The translations under genes and the position numbers were made by a program. The notes under the pieces are model-generated. The model did not search any database. It had not been told where the DNA came from and saw only the letters and a program-made list of their open reading frames with translations. Below are positions 32,878 to 41,843 of a DNA stretch of 56,734 nucleotides, piece after piece. This stretch comes from Stutzerimonas xanthomarina DSM 18231 (GTDB lineage: Bacteria; Pseudomonadota; Gammaproteobacteria; Pseudomonadales; Pseudomonadaceae). The first letter of the stretch is position 1, and every line of letters begins with the position of its first letter. The stretch spans positions 1 to 56,734 of the forward strand of contig NZ_FQXA01000010.1 in assembly GCF_900129835.1 (NCBI RefSeq). The letters run 5' to 3'.

Positions 32878-34146
32878 ATGGCTTTCATCGCGCTTGGCAT
32901 TAATCACAAGACCGCATCGGTGGACGTGCGCGAGCGTGTGGCGTTCACGCCCGAACAGATGGTTGAGGCGCTGCAGCAGCTGTGTCGTGTCACGCCCACG
33001 CGTGAAGCAGCGATTCTGTCGACCTGCAATCGCAGCGAGCTTTACCTGGAGCAGGAGCAGCTCGAGGCCGAGACGGTGTTGGCCTGGCTGGCCAATTACC
33101 ATCGGTTGAGTGTCGACGACCTCAAGGCCTGTGCCTATGTGCATACCGACGATCAGGCGGTCCGGCACATGATGCGTGTAGCCTCCGGTCTGGATTCGAT
33201 GGTGTTGGGCGAGCCGCAGATTCTCGGGCAGATGAAGTCCGCCTACGCTGTGGCGCGCGAGGCCGGTAGCGTCGGCCCGCTGCTGGGGCGTCTTTTTCAG
33301 GCGACCTTCAGCACCGCCAAGACTGTACGTACTGACACCGCCATCGGCGAAAACCCGGTTTCGGTCGCCTTCGCTGCCGTCAGCCTGGCGAAGCAGATCT
33401 TCGCCAACCTCGATCGCAGCCAGGCGTTGCTGATTGGTGCTGGCGAAACCATCACGCTGGTCGCTAGGCATCTGCACGAGCAGGGCGTCAAGCGCATCGT
33501 GGTTGCCAACCGTACCCTCGAACGCGCGAGTGCGCTGGCCGAGCAGTTCGGTGCCCATGCCATCTTGCTTGCCGACATCCCGCAAGAGCTCTACAACAGC
33601 GATATCGTCATTAGCTCGACCGCTAGCCAGCTGCCGATTCTCGGCAAGGGTGCGGTCGAGCAGGCGCTGAAGAAGCGCAAGCACAAACCGATGTTCATGG
33701 TGGACATTGCGGTGCCGCGCGATATAGAAGCGCAGGTCGCCGATCTGGATGACGTGTACCTATATACCGTCGATGATCTCCATGAGGTTGTGGCCGAGAA
33801 TCTCAAGAGCCGCCAGGGCGCTGCTCAGGCCGCCGAAGAGCTGGTTGCGGTCGGGACTGACGATTTCATGGCGCGGCTGCGTGAGCTGGCGGCCGTGGAT
33901 GTGCTCAAGGCCTATCGGCAACACGCCGAACGCATTCGTGACGAGGAGTTGCTGCGTGCACAGCGTTTGCTGGCCAATGGCGGCACCCCCGAGGATGCGC
34001 TTGCGCAGTTGGCGCGGGGACTGACCAATAAGTTGCTGCACGCGCCCAGCGTTCAGTTGAAAAAACTTTCTGCCGAAGGGCGTGTGGAGGCTCTGAGCAT
34101 CGTCCAGGATCTTTTCGCCCTGCAAGACAGTACGGATAAATCATGA
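32878..34146 (+). CDS. hemA: Glutamyl-tRNA reductase
   Basis: 422 residues. [20 protein letters not shown], the nucleophile Cys in [24 protein letters not shown], the NADPH-binding [16 protein letters not shown] and the C-terminal dimerisation helix are all present. It makes glutamate-1-semialdehyde, the first committed step of C5-pathway haem synthesis. The start at 32878 is the standard one; extra open frame to 32803 is leader. The stop overlaps the prfA start (ATGA), as in most gammaproteobacteria. Confidence 0.97.
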   Translation: MAFIALGINHKTASVDVRERVAFTPEQMVEALQQLCRVTPTREAAILSTCNRSELYLEQEQLEAETVLAWLANYHRLSVDDLKACAYVHTDDQAVRHMMRVASGLDSMVLGEPQILGQMKSAYAVAREAGSVGPLLGRLFQATFSTAKTVRTDTAIGENPVSVAFAAVSLAKQIFANLDRSQALLIGAGETITLVARHLHEQGVKRIVVANRTLERASALAEQFGAHAILLADIPQELYNSDIVISSTASQLPILGKGAVEQALKKRKHKPMFMVDIAVPRDIEAQVADLDDVYLYTVDDLHEVVAENLKSRQGAAQAAEELVAVGTDDFMARLRELAAVDVLKAYRQHAERIRDEELLRAQRLLANGGTPEDALAQLARGLTNKLLHAPSVQLKKLSAEGRVEALSIVQDLFALQDSTDKS

Positions 34147-35225
34147 AAGCGTCGCTGCTCAACAAACTCGACACCCTGCAGGACCGCTTCGAAGAGCTGA
34201 CAGCGTTACTGGGTGACGCCGAGGTAATCAGCGATCAGACCCGTTTTCGCGCCTATTCACGTGAGTGCGCCGAGGTCGAGCCGGTCATCGCCGCCTACCG
34301 CGACTTCATAAAGATGCAGTCCGATCTTGATGGGGCTCAGGCACTGCTCAAGGACAACGACCCGGACGTGCGCGAGATGGCTGAAGAAGAAGTCGCCGAG
34401 GCGCGCGGAAAGCTCGAGGCGATTGAGGCTCGGCTGCAGCGCATGCTTCTGCCGAAGGATCCCAAGGATGGGCGTAACGTGTTTCTCGAAATTCGCGCCG
34501 GCACCGGCGGCGATGAGGCGGCGATTTTCTCCGGTGACCTGTTTCGTATGTATTCCCGCTATGCCGAACGGCAAGGCTGGCGCGTCGAGATTCTGTCTGA
34601 AAGCCCGGGCGAGCATGGCGGCTATAAAGAAGTGATCTCGCGGGTCGAGGGCGATAACGTCTTCGCCAAACTCAAGTTCGAGTCAGGCGCGCACCGGGTC
34701 CAGCGCGTTCCGGAAACCGAGTCTCAGGGGCGAATTCACACCTCGGCCTGCACCGTTGCGGTTCTGCCGGAGCCGGACGAGCAGATCGCGATTGAAATCA
34801 ACCCGGCTGACTTGCGCGTCGATACCTACCGGGCGTCGGGTGCGGGCGGTCAGCACATCAACAAGACTGACTCGGCGGTGCGCATCACCCACATGCCCAG
34901 CGGTATCGTCGTCGAATGTCAGGAAGAGCGCTCGCAGCACAAGAACCGTGCGCGGGCCATGTCCTGGCTGGCAGCCAAGCTGCAAGACGTGCAGGACAGC
35001 GCGGCGCACAAGGAAATTTCTGATACGCGCAAGCTGCTGGTGGGCTCGGGTGATCGTTCTGAACGTATTCGCACCTACAACTTCCCCCAGGGTCGCGTTA
35101 CGGACCACCGTATCAACTTGACGCTGTACTCCCTCAACGAGGTGGTCGGCGGGGCCGTGGAGCAGGTAATCGAACCACTGTTGCAGGAGTATCAAGCCGA
35201 TCAGCTTGCTGCGCTGGGTGATTGA
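34143..35225 (+). CDS. prfA: Peptide chain release factor 1
   Basis: 360 residues. The GGQ motif is in [19 protein letters not shown] and the PxT-like anticodon-mimic region lies earlier (domain 2). [20 protein letters not shown] and [12 protein letters not shown] are family blocks. It reads UAA and UAG. It overlaps hemA by 4 bp and precedes prmC, which methylates the GGQ glutamine. Confidence 0.97.
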   Translation: MKASLLNKLDTLQDRFEELTALLGDAEVISDQTRFRAYSRECAEVEPVIAAYRDFIKMQSDLDGAQALLKDNDPDVREMAEEEVAEARGKLEAIEARLQRMLLPKDPKDGRNVFLEIRAGTGGDEAAIFSGDLFRMYSRYAERQGWRVEILSESPGEHGGYKEVISRVEGDNVFAKLKFESGAHRVQRVPETESQGRIHTSACTVAVLPEPDEQIAIEINPADLRVDTYRASGAGGQHINKTDSAVRITHMPSGIVVECQEERSQHKNRARAMSWLAAKLQDVQDSAAHKEISDTRKLLVGSGDRSERIRTYNFPQGRVTDHRINLTLYSLNEVVGGAVEQVIEPLLQEYQADQLAALGD

Positions 35226-35295
35226 CTGCTCTTTTCATCGGCGTACCGGCTTGGTTCGCTGGCTGCGATACAACTGAGTCCTGGAAACCTCGAGC

Positions 35296-36123
35296 ATGGC
35301 GACAATCGACTTCCTGCTGCGTGCCGCTCAATTACCCGACTCGCCGAGCGCTAAGCTCGATGCCGAGTGGCTGCTTGCCGCTGCGCTGGGTAAGGCGCCG
35401 AGCTACCTGCGCACCTGGCCGGACCGCGAGGTGCTTCCCGAGGTCGAGGCCCTTTTTGCCGCGCATATGGAACGTCGTCGCCAGGGCGAGCCGGTGGCCT
35501 ACATCCTGGGTCGCCAGGGATTCTGGAGCCTTGAGCTTGAAGTGGCCCCGCATACCTTGATTCCGCGGCCGGACACCGAGCTGTTGGTGGAGACAGCAAT
35601 GAAACTGCTTCCTGCCAGCCCGGCGAGTGTGCTCGATCTGGGTACGGGGACCGGCGCGATTGCCCTGGCGCTTGCCAGTGAGCATCCGGCCTGGTGGGTC
35701 ACCGGTGTGGACCGCGTCACCGAAGCCGTTACGCTGGCGACACGTAATGCTCAGCGGCTCGGGCTCGGCAATACGGCCTTTCTCGAGAGCCACTGGTTTT
35801 CGTCGATTGCAGGCCAGCGTTTTGAATTGATCGTCTCCAACCCGCCGTACATCCCCGCCAGTGATCCCCATCTGTCGCAGGGCGACGTGCGTTTCGAGCC
35901 GAGCAGTGCGCTGGTGTCGGGTGTTGACGGGCTGGACGACATTCGCCTGATCATTGCTCAGGCGCCAGGTCACCTGAGTTCGTCCGGCTGGTTGGTACTT
36001 GAGCACGGTTACGATCAGGCGTCGGCGGTGCGGAACCTGTTGAGCGCCGGCGGTTTCGTCGATGTCGTCAGCTGCAGGGACTTCGGTGGCCACGAACGTG
36101 TCAGCCTCGGGCGACTGCCATGA
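35296..36123 (+). CDS. prmC: Release factor glutamine methyltransferase
   Basis: 275 residues. The N-terminal helical domain precedes a SAM-binding fold with LDLGTGTGAIALALAS (motif I) and the catalytic VSNPPYIPASDPHL (NPPY). It methylates the GGQ glutamine of RF1/RF2. The start at 35296 is the standard length; a 70-bp gap separates it from prfA. moeB starts 19 bp after its stop. Confidence 0.96.
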   Translation: MATIDFLLRAAQLPDSPSAKLDAEWLLAAALGKAPSYLRTWPDREVLPEVEALFAAHMERRRQGEPVAYILGRQGFWSLELEVAPHTLIPRPDTELLVETAMKLLPASPASVLDLGTGTGAIALALASEHPAWWVTGVDRVTEAVTLATRNAQRLGLGNTAFLESHWFSSIAGQRFELIVSNPPYIPASDPHLSQGDVRFEPSSALVSGVDGLDDIRLIIAQAPGHLSSSGWLVLEHGYDQASAVRNLLSAGGFVDVVSCRDFGGHERVSLGRLP

Positions 36124-36142
36124 ACCAAGTGAGGAAATGTGC

Positions 36143-36898
36143 ATGCTGAGCGACGACGAGCTGCTGCGTTATAGCCGGCAGATCTTGCTGAGGCAGGTCG
36201 ATATAGAGGGGCAGCTCAAGCTCAAGCAGAGCCGTGTGCTGATTGTCGGGCTTGGCGGGCTTGGTTCGCCCGTCGCGTTGTATCTTGCTGCGGCCGGGGT
36301 CGGCGAACTGCATCTGGCAGACTTCGATCGGCTCGATCTGACCAACCTGCAGCGACAGATTGCTCACGACACCTCGTCGGTGGGGTTGCACAAGGTGGAT
36401 TCGGCCATGGCCCGGCTATCTGCGCTTAATCCGCTGGTCAAGCTGGTGCCGCACCGTGCCGCGATGAATGTCGACACGCTTGAAGTCGCCGTATCAGCGA
36501 TCGATCTGGTGCTGGATTGCACGGATAATTTTGCGGTTCGAGAAGCGGTGAACGCGGCCTGTGTCTCCGCGAAAAAGCCGCTGGTGAGTGGCGCCGCTAT
36601 CCGACTCGAGGGTCAGCTGTCGGTGTTCGACCCTCGAGTCGAGACCAGCCCCTGCTACCACTGCCTTTACGGCCATGGTTCCGAGGCCGAGCTGACCTGC
36701 AGCGAAGCCGGTGTTCTTGGTCCGGTCGTCGGGATGATCGGTAGTTTGCAGGCGCTTGAAGCGATCAAACTGCTGGTCGGCTTCGGTGAGCCTTTGATTG
36801 GCCGTCTGCTACTAGTAGATGCGCTTTGCAGTCGATTCCGCGAGCTCAAGGTCAAGCGCGACCCGGCTTGCACCGTCTGTGGCCACAGCCGTGACTGA
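36143..36898 (+). CDS. moeB: Molybdopterin-synthase adenylyltransferase (MoeB/ThiF/HesA family)
   Basis: 251 residues. [18 protein letters not shown] at the N-terminus, the nucleotide-binding [19 protein letters not shown], and [16 protein letters not shown] are E1-like hallmarks. Zinc-binding CxxC pairs are visible as PCYHCLYG and ACTVCGH. It adenylates the C-terminus of MoaD (or ThiS). The start at 36143 follows GAGGAAA; the longer frame from 36062 overlaps prmC. In pseudomonads this gene follows prmC and precedes murI, so moeB is preferred over thiF. Confidence 0.93.
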   Translation: MLSDDELLRYSRQILLRQVDIEGQLKLKQSRVLIVGLGGLGSPVALYLAAAGVGELHLADFDRLDLTNLQRQIAHDTSSVGLHKVDSAMARLSALNPLVKLVPHRAAMNVDTLEVAVSAIDLVLDCTDNFAVREAVNAACVSAKKPLVSGAAIRLEGQLSVFDPRVETSPCYHCLYGHGSEAELTCSEAGVLGPVVGMIGSLQALEAIKLLVGFGEPLIGRLLLVDALCSRFRELKVKRDPACTVCGHSRD

Positions 36899-37682
36899 CA
36901 GCCGACCGATAGGGGTTTTCGACTCCGGTGTGGGTGGGCTATCGGTGCTCCGGGAGATTCGTGCGCGTCTGCCCCATGAGTCGTTGTTGTATGTGGCGGA
37001 CAGTGGTCACGTTCCCTATGGTGAGAAAAGTCCGGAATTCATCCGCGAGCGCTGTCGGGCCATCGCTGCGTTTTTGCTTGAGCAAGGCGCCAAAGCGCTG
37101 GTGCTGGCGTGCAACACCGCGACGGCGGCCGGGGTGGCTGACTTGCGAGAGCAGTATCCGCAGCTTGCCGTGGTTGGAATGGAGCCTGCGGTCAAACCTG
37201 CCGCTCGGGCCACTCGCAGTGGCGTGGTTGGGGTGTTGGCCACGACTGGCACGCTGAAGAGCGCAAAATTTGCGGCGTTGCTCGATCGTTTCGCCAGTGA
37301 TGTTCGCGTTATCACACAGCCTTGCCCGGGCCTTGTCGAGCGTATCGAAGCGGGCGACCTCGCTACGGCAGGCACCCGCGCGCTGCTTGAGAGCCTGGTT
37401 CAGCCATTGATCGAGCAGGGCTGCGATACGCTGATTCTCGGCTGTACCCACTATCCTTTCGTAAAGCCGCTGCTGCGCGAGATACTTCCCCCCGCGGTCG
37501 CACTGGTCGATACCGGTGCTGCGGTCGCCCGGCATCTCGAGACCTTGCTAGCGGCCAGCGGCCAGCTAAGCGACGGTAAAGCCATCGTGCGCTTCTGGAG
37601 CAGTGGCGATCCCCGGCGATTGGCCTGCGTTCTACCGGTACTTTGGGGCGAAAACGGTACAGTTTCACACTGTTCTGTTTAG
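36891..37682 (+). CDS. murI: Glutamate racemase
   Basis: 263 residues. The N-terminal Cys motif ACNTATAAG and the second catalytic Cys in LGCTHYPF are present, with [17 protein letters not shown] at the start. It supplies D-glutamate for peptidoglycan. The GTG at 36891 is chosen ([13 protein letters not shown]); it overlaps the end of moeB by 8 bp, so the two are coupled. The ATG upstream would extend it into moeB. Confidence 0.95.
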   Translation: MTDSRPIGVFDSGVGGLSVLREIRARLPHESLLYVADSGHVPYGEKSPEFIRERCRAIAAFLLEQGAKALVLACNTATAAGVADLREQYPQLAVVGMEPAVKPAARATRSGVVGVLATTGTLKSAKFAALLDRFASDVRVITQPCPGLVERIEAGDLATAGTRALLESLVQPLIEQGCDTLILGCTHYPFVKPLLREILPPAVALVDTGAAVARHLETLLAASGQLSDGKAIVRFWSSGDPRRLACVLPVLWGENGTVSHCSV

Positions 37683-37766
37683 GAACTCCCAACGCAGGCA
37701 GGCCTCTGTATTGGGTGATACTTAGCAAAGACAAGCGATGCCAACGTTCCAATAAGGACATTCCGT

Positions 37767-38285
37767 ATGAAAAAACTGATCTCCCTCGCTGCAGTTGCGG
37801 CTATCTCTTTGGGGCAGGTGGGTGCCGTACATGCACTCGACCTGACTGCTGCCGTTGGCCGCACCGGCGAGTCGACGACGACCTATCGGCTGGGCGCGCA
37901 ATTCGACTTCAACCGTAGCTGGTTCCAGACCAGTGTAGGTCGGCTAACGGGATACTGGGATGCAGGCTATACCTACTGGGAGGGCGACGAGAGCTCTAGC
38001 AACCACAGCATTTCGCTCGCACCGGTCTTCGTCTATGAATTCAACGCCGGGTCAGTGACGCCTTATCTCGAAGCGGGCATCGGCATCGCAGCATTCGAGA
38101 ATACCGAAGTGGAAAACAACGACCTGGGCTCGTCTTTTCAGTTCGAGGACCGCTTCGGTGCTGGCCTGCGCTTCGCTGGTGGGCATGAGGTTGGCGTGCG
38201 AGCCATCCATTATTCCAACGCAGGCATCAAGAATCCCAACGACGGTATCGAAAGCTACGCAGTGCATTATCGAGCCTCGTTCTGA
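37767..38285 (+). CDS. pagL: Lipid A 3-O-deacylase PagL
   Basis: 172 residues: signal peptide about 1-23, then an 8-strand outer-membrane barrel. The catalytic triad is clear as His148, Ser150 and Glu162 in HYSNAGIKNPNDGIESY, matching the known P. aeruginosa residues. It removes the 3-hydroxy acyl chain at position 3 of lipid A, softening endotoxin recognition. Ends with Phe, as outer-membrane barrels usually do. Stands alone between murI and a convergent cysteine-cluster gene. Confidence 0.94.
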   Translation: MKKLISLAAVAAISLGQVGAVHALDLTAAVGRTGESTTTYRLGAQFDFNRSWFQTSVGRLTGYWDAGYTYWEGDESSSNHSISLAPVFVYEFNAGSVTPYLEAGIGIAAFENTEVENNDLGSSFQFEDRFGAGLRFAGGHEVGVRAIHYSNAGIKNPNDGIESYAVHYRASF

Positions 38286-38303
38286 TCGCTGAACGTCGAA
38301 GCC

Positions 38304-38337
38304 ATGGAGGCTGATGGCGCTGTCGTCAGCCTTCCAT
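38304..38337. terminator. Hairpin at the pagL / cysteine-cluster convergence
   Basis: ATGGAGGCTGA (38304-38314) can pair with TCAGCCTTCCAT (38326-38337) with one bulge, partly inside the 3' end of the cysteine-cluster gene. No clear U-run; assignment is tentative. Confidence 0.4.
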
Positions 38338-38643
38338 ATAAGCATTTGCTGAGCCCTTGCGCTCTTCCAGGCAGTCATCCGAGCCCAGTTCGAATTCTCG
38401 ACAGATAAGCGGACGCCGACTGTAGATGGTGCAGCGCATGCTGTCCCGGTCGAGCGCTACGCACCACCCATCGTCCAGGCGGCGCATCACTTGGCCGCCC
38501 CAGTCATCTTCATCGATGAAGCGTTCCGGGACGCCAGTGTCCGTCAGTAGCAATACTTCAAGGCGACAACAGCACGCGGCGCAGCTGCTGCAACTGACCG
38601 TATCGTCAGGCAATTGGCGGTGGGGGATGGCAGATTGAGTCAT
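38326..38643 (-). CDS. YkgJ-family cysteine cluster protein
   Basis: 105 residues. The N-terminal CSSCAACCCRLEVLL and the distal WCVALDRDSMRCTIYSRRP and CREFELGSDDC make up the CxxCxxCC...C...C...C pattern of the zinc/iron-chelating YkgJ (UPF0153) family. Cytoplasmic, no signal. Biochemical role unknown; family members are thought to bind zinc or an Fe-S cluster. Convergent with pagL. Confidence 0.9.
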   Translation of the reverse strand: MTQSAIPHRQLPDDTVSCSSCAACCCRLEVLLLTDTGVPERFIDEDDWGGQVMRRLDDGWCVALDRDSMRCTIYSRRPLICREFELGSDDCLEERKGSANAYMEG

Positions 38644-38701
38644 CGCGGCAGTCTACGCGCCTTGCATCGGGATAGCTGCAAACCGCGAGCGCCGCGAAAG
38701 G

Positions 38702-38727
38702 GTAAAAGCCAGCACGGGCGTGCTGGC
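38702..38727 (-). terminator. Terminator after uraA
   Basis: GCCAGCAC (38708-38715) and GTGCTGGC (38720-38727) form a perfect 8-bp stem with a 4-nt loop; the minus strand continues UUUUACC. It ends the upp-uraA transcript. Confidence 0.8.
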
Positions 38728-38735
38728 TTAACAGG

Positions 38736-39998
38736 TTAGCTGTTGTCTTCGATCTGTTTGTTCTTCCAGCCTTCGCCGCCGGGTAGCATCAGATTGAGCA
38801 GCAGCGCGATGATGGCGCACAGCGAGATACCGGACAGGCTGAACTCTCCGTAACCGAACGCCATGCCGCCAATACCGAACACCAAGGTGACGGAAACGAT
38901 GATGAGATTGCGTGCTTCCGCCAGATCCACCTGATGGCGAATCAGGGTGCTCAAGCCAACCACGGCGATCGAGCCGAACAGCAGGCAAAGAATGCCGCCC
39001 ATGACCGGAACTGGAATGCTGAGCAGCCCAGCTCCGAACTTGCCGATAAATGCCAGAACGATGGCGAAGATGGCTGCCCAGGTCATGATTTTCGGATTGT
39101 AGTTCTTGGTCAGCATCACCGCGCCGGTCACTTCCGCGTAGGTGGTGTTTGGCGGGCCACCGAACAAGCCTGCGGCGGAAGTCGCCAGGCCGTCGCCGAG
39201 CAATGTGCGGTGCAGGCCAGGCTTCTTGATGAAGTTATTGCCCGTCACGCCGCCGATGGCTACAACGCCACCAATGTGTTCGATGGCAGGCGCCAACGCG
39301 ACCGGGACCATGAACAGAATGGCACCCCAATGAAATTCCGGCGTGACGAAGTTCGGAACGGCCAGCCAGGGTGCCGCCGCGATCCCGGCTGTATCCACGA
39401 CACCAAACATGAACGACAGGCCATAGCCCACCGCGACGCCAGCGAGGATTGGCACGAGTCGGAACAAGCCTTTGCCCAGTACCGCCACCAGCAGGGTGGT
39501 GAGCAGTGCGGGCATCGAAATCATCATGGCCGTCGCATATGGGACCAGCTGAGCGCTGCCGTCACCGGCCTTGCCCATCGCCATGTTGACCGCGACGGGC
39601 GACAGAGCCAGGCCAATGGAAATGATCACCGGTGCGATCACTACCGGTGGCAGTAGCCGGTCGATGAAGCCAGGGCCTTTCAGGCGAACCGCAAAGCCAA
39701 GGAACATGTAGACGATACCGGCCGCGACAACGCCGCCAAGTACGGCAGGTAGACCGAAGTCTCCCTTTGCCGCAATGATGGGGGCGATGAAGGCAAAACT
39801 CGATGCCAGGAATACAGGCACCTGGCGTTTGGTGACCAGTTGAAACAACAGGGTGCCAATCCCCGCGGTAAATAGCGCGACGTTGGGATCCATCCCGGTA
39901 ATCAGCGGCATCAGCACCAGCGCGCCAAAGGCGACGAACAGCATCTGAGCGCCGGCCAATACCTGGCGCGCGAGCGGTTCTTCCATGGGTTGCGACAT
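38736..39998 (-). CDS. uraA: Uracil permease (NCS2 family)
   Basis: 420 residues with about 14 hydrophobic segments. LVLMPLITGMDPNVALFTAG is in TM1-2, and GLFGGPPNTTYAEVTGAVML covers the NCS2 signature with the substrate-binding Glu. It imports uracil by proton symport. The start codon lies 2 bp after the upp stop, so both form one operon; upp then traps uracil as UMP. Confidence 0.95.
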   Translation of the reverse strand: MSQPMEEPLARQVLAGAQMLFVAFGALVLMPLITGMDPNVALFTAGIGTLLFQLVTKRQVPVFLASSFAFIAPIIAAKGDFGLPAVLGGVVAAGIVYMFLGFAVRLKGPGFIDRLLPPVVIAPVIISIGLALSPVAVNMAMGKAGDGSAQLVPYATAMMISMPALLTTLLVAVLGKGLFRLVPILAGVAVGYGLSFMFGVVDTAGIAAAPWLAVPNFVTPEFHWGAILFMVPVALAPAIEHIGGVVAIGGVTGNNFIKKPGLHRTLLGDGLATSAAGLFGGPPNTTYAEVTGAVMLTKNYNPKIMTWAAIFAIVLAFIGKFGAGLLSIPVPVMGGILCLLFGSIAVVGLSTLIRHQVDLAEARNLIIVSVTLVFGIGGMAFGYGEFSLSGISLCAIIALLLNLMLPGGEGWKNKQIEDNS

Positions 39999-40000
39999 GC

Positions 40001-40639
40001 TCAGATGTCCTTCTGCTTGGTGCCGAAGATCTTATCTCCTGCGTCGCCCAGGCCGGGCATGATGTAGCCGTTCTCGTCCAGGCGGTCATCAATGGAGGCG
40101 GTATAGATGGTGACGTCCGGATGTGCCTTTTCGACCGCCGCTATGCCTTCCGGCGCGGCGACCAGGACCAGCGCGCGTATTTCCTTGCAGCCGGCTTTTT
40201 TCAGCATGTCGATGGCTGCAACCATCGATCCGCCGGTGGCCAGCATCGGATCGATGATCATCGCCAGGCGCTGATCAAGATCATCAACCAGACGCTCGAG
40301 GTAGGTGTGCGCCTGCAAGGTTTCCTCATTGCGAGCAATGCCGACCGCGCTGACCTTGGCGCCTGGTATCAAGCTGAGTACACCGTCTAGCATGCCGATG
40401 CCCGCGCGAAGAATCGGTACAACGGTGATTTTCTTGCCGGAAATCTTTTCTACCTGGACTGGGCCGCACCAACCATCGATGCTGTAGTTTTCCAGGGGCA
40501 GGTCCCGGGTCGCTTCGTACGTCAGAATCGAGCCCACTTCCTGCGCCAGTTCGCGAAAGTTCTTGGTACTGATATCGGCACGGCGCATCAACCCAAGTTT
40601 GTGGCGAATAAGCGGGTGGCGAATTTCTCGAGTGGTCAT
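40001..40639 (-). CDS. upp: Uracil phosphoribosyltransferase
   Basis: 212 residues. [13 protein letters not shown] at the N-terminus, [20 protein letters not shown] and the PRPP-binding loop [17 protein letters not shown] are intact, ending [14 protein letters not shown]. It converts uracil and PRPP to UMP. First gene of the upp-uraA operon. Confidence 0.97.
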   Translation of the reverse strand: MTTREIRHPLIRHKLGLMRRADISTKNFRELAQEVGSILTYEATRDLPLENYSIDGWCGPVQVEKISGKKITVVPILRAGIGMLDGVLSLIPGAKVSAVGIARNEETLQAHTYLERLVDDLDQRLAMIIDPMLATGGSMVAAIDMLKKAGCKEIRALVLVAAPEGIAAVEKAHPDVTIYTASIDDRLDENGYIMPGLGDAGDKIFGTKQKDI

Positions 40640-40814
40640 GGCTGGCTCCGGCGGTCGAATAAACCGGCGTAGATTAATGCATCGACGTGTTACCGGCTAT
40701 TGATGTGTAAGGTGAGGGCTTGCCCTGTGCCCGGCCTCATCGGTATCGTCGCGCCCCTTAATTTAGGGGGCGGCCGTGGGCTGCTTCATCTTCTAACTGT
40801 CTTGGAGCATCGCC

Positions 40815-41372
40815 ATGTCCGTCGATCTCGCACACATTCGCCAGATCATGGCTGAAGCCGACTGCCTGTACCCCGACGCTGAGGTTGAAGCAGCAATCGA
40901 TACGGTGGCCGCGAAAATCAATGCTGAGCTGGCCGACCGAAACCCTGTGGTGTTTTGTGTGATGAATGGAGGGTTGATCTTCTCCGGCAAGCTGGTGACG
41001 AAGCTGAATTTCCCGCTTGAGCTTTCCTATCTCCATGCGACACGTTACCGCAACGAAACGAGCGGCGGAGAGCTGTTCTGGAAGGCCAAGCCAGAGATCT
41101 CGTTCATGGATCGCGATGTATTGATCATCGACGACATCCTCGATGAGGGGCATACGCTCGGCGCAATCATTGATTTCTGCAGGCATGCCGGTGCCGCCGC
41201 CGTACATACCGCTGTGCTTGTCGATAAGGATCATCAGCGCAAGGCTCGCCCAGATCTGAAGGCAAATTATGTTGGGCTCAGCTGCGTCGATCGCTACGTG
41301 TTTGGCTACGGGATGGATTACAAGGGCTACTGGCGCAACGCGCCTGGCATCTACGCTGTTAAAGGCATGTAA
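40815..41372 (+). CDS. hpt: Hypoxanthine-guanine phosphoribosyltransferase
   Basis: 185 residues of the type I PRTase family. The PRPP loop is VLIIDDILDEGHTLGAII, and VFCVMNGGLIFSGKLVTKL is upstream. It salvages hypoxanthine and guanine with PRPP. Divergent from upp with about 175 bp between them, including a CGCCCC/GGGGCG hairpin near 40752-40772 before the TTGGAG ribosome site. Confidence 0.93.
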   Translation: MSVDLAHIRQIMAEADCLYPDAEVEAAIDTVAAKINAELADRNPVVFCVMNGGLIFSGKLVTKLNFPLELSYLHATRYRNETSGGELFWKAKPEISFMDRDVLIIDDILDEGHTLGAIIDFCRHAGAAAVHTAVLVDKDHQRKARPDLKANYVGLSCVDRYVFGYGMDYKGYWRNAPGIYAVKGM

Positions 41373-41843
41373 CGAGTAACGGGGGCGCACGGTGCAGGGT
41401 GGCCAGCCCCGTACGCCCGCCTCGAACGTCCAAGCTCCACCAATCCACACCACCATCTGTTTCGTTTCACCTCACGCGTTGCGTTTTGGTAACGCTCCGG
41501 TGCATCACTGCCTGCCTGCTGACTAAGACTCATCGCGCTGGCGCGTAGCCAAGGCCCGGCTCTCCGAGCAAACAATGGCTAACGACGCGTAGCTCCGCCA
41601 AATTCTCGCGAAAGGCATCGCAACTGCTCTATTTAGAGGGTTGCGTCTCTATTGCTGACGACTAAGCTCTCGGATAGCCTCATGAACGCCTATGCTGCGA
41701 ACAGCCCGGTATGCGGCTGTAGACCAGCGCTGGGAATGCTTTTCATACTAAAGAATTACAAAGCAAATCAAACCTTAGTGCGCTTAACCCTCTACCTTCG
41801 TGTGGGTAGGGTGAACGTACTTCGAACCAACCAGGAGCGCCTC
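41373..41843. other. Regulatory stretch before the DUF1302 gene
   Basis: 471 bp without a credible gene. Two possible structures stand out: GCAAC-TG-CTCT-ATTT-AGAG-G-GTTGC at 41620-41644, and a CCCT(C)TACC...GGGTAGGG inverted repeat around 41789-41811, just before the gene. Either may be an operator for the LuxR protein at 45461, but this is inference. The rest looks unstructured. Confidence 0.4.
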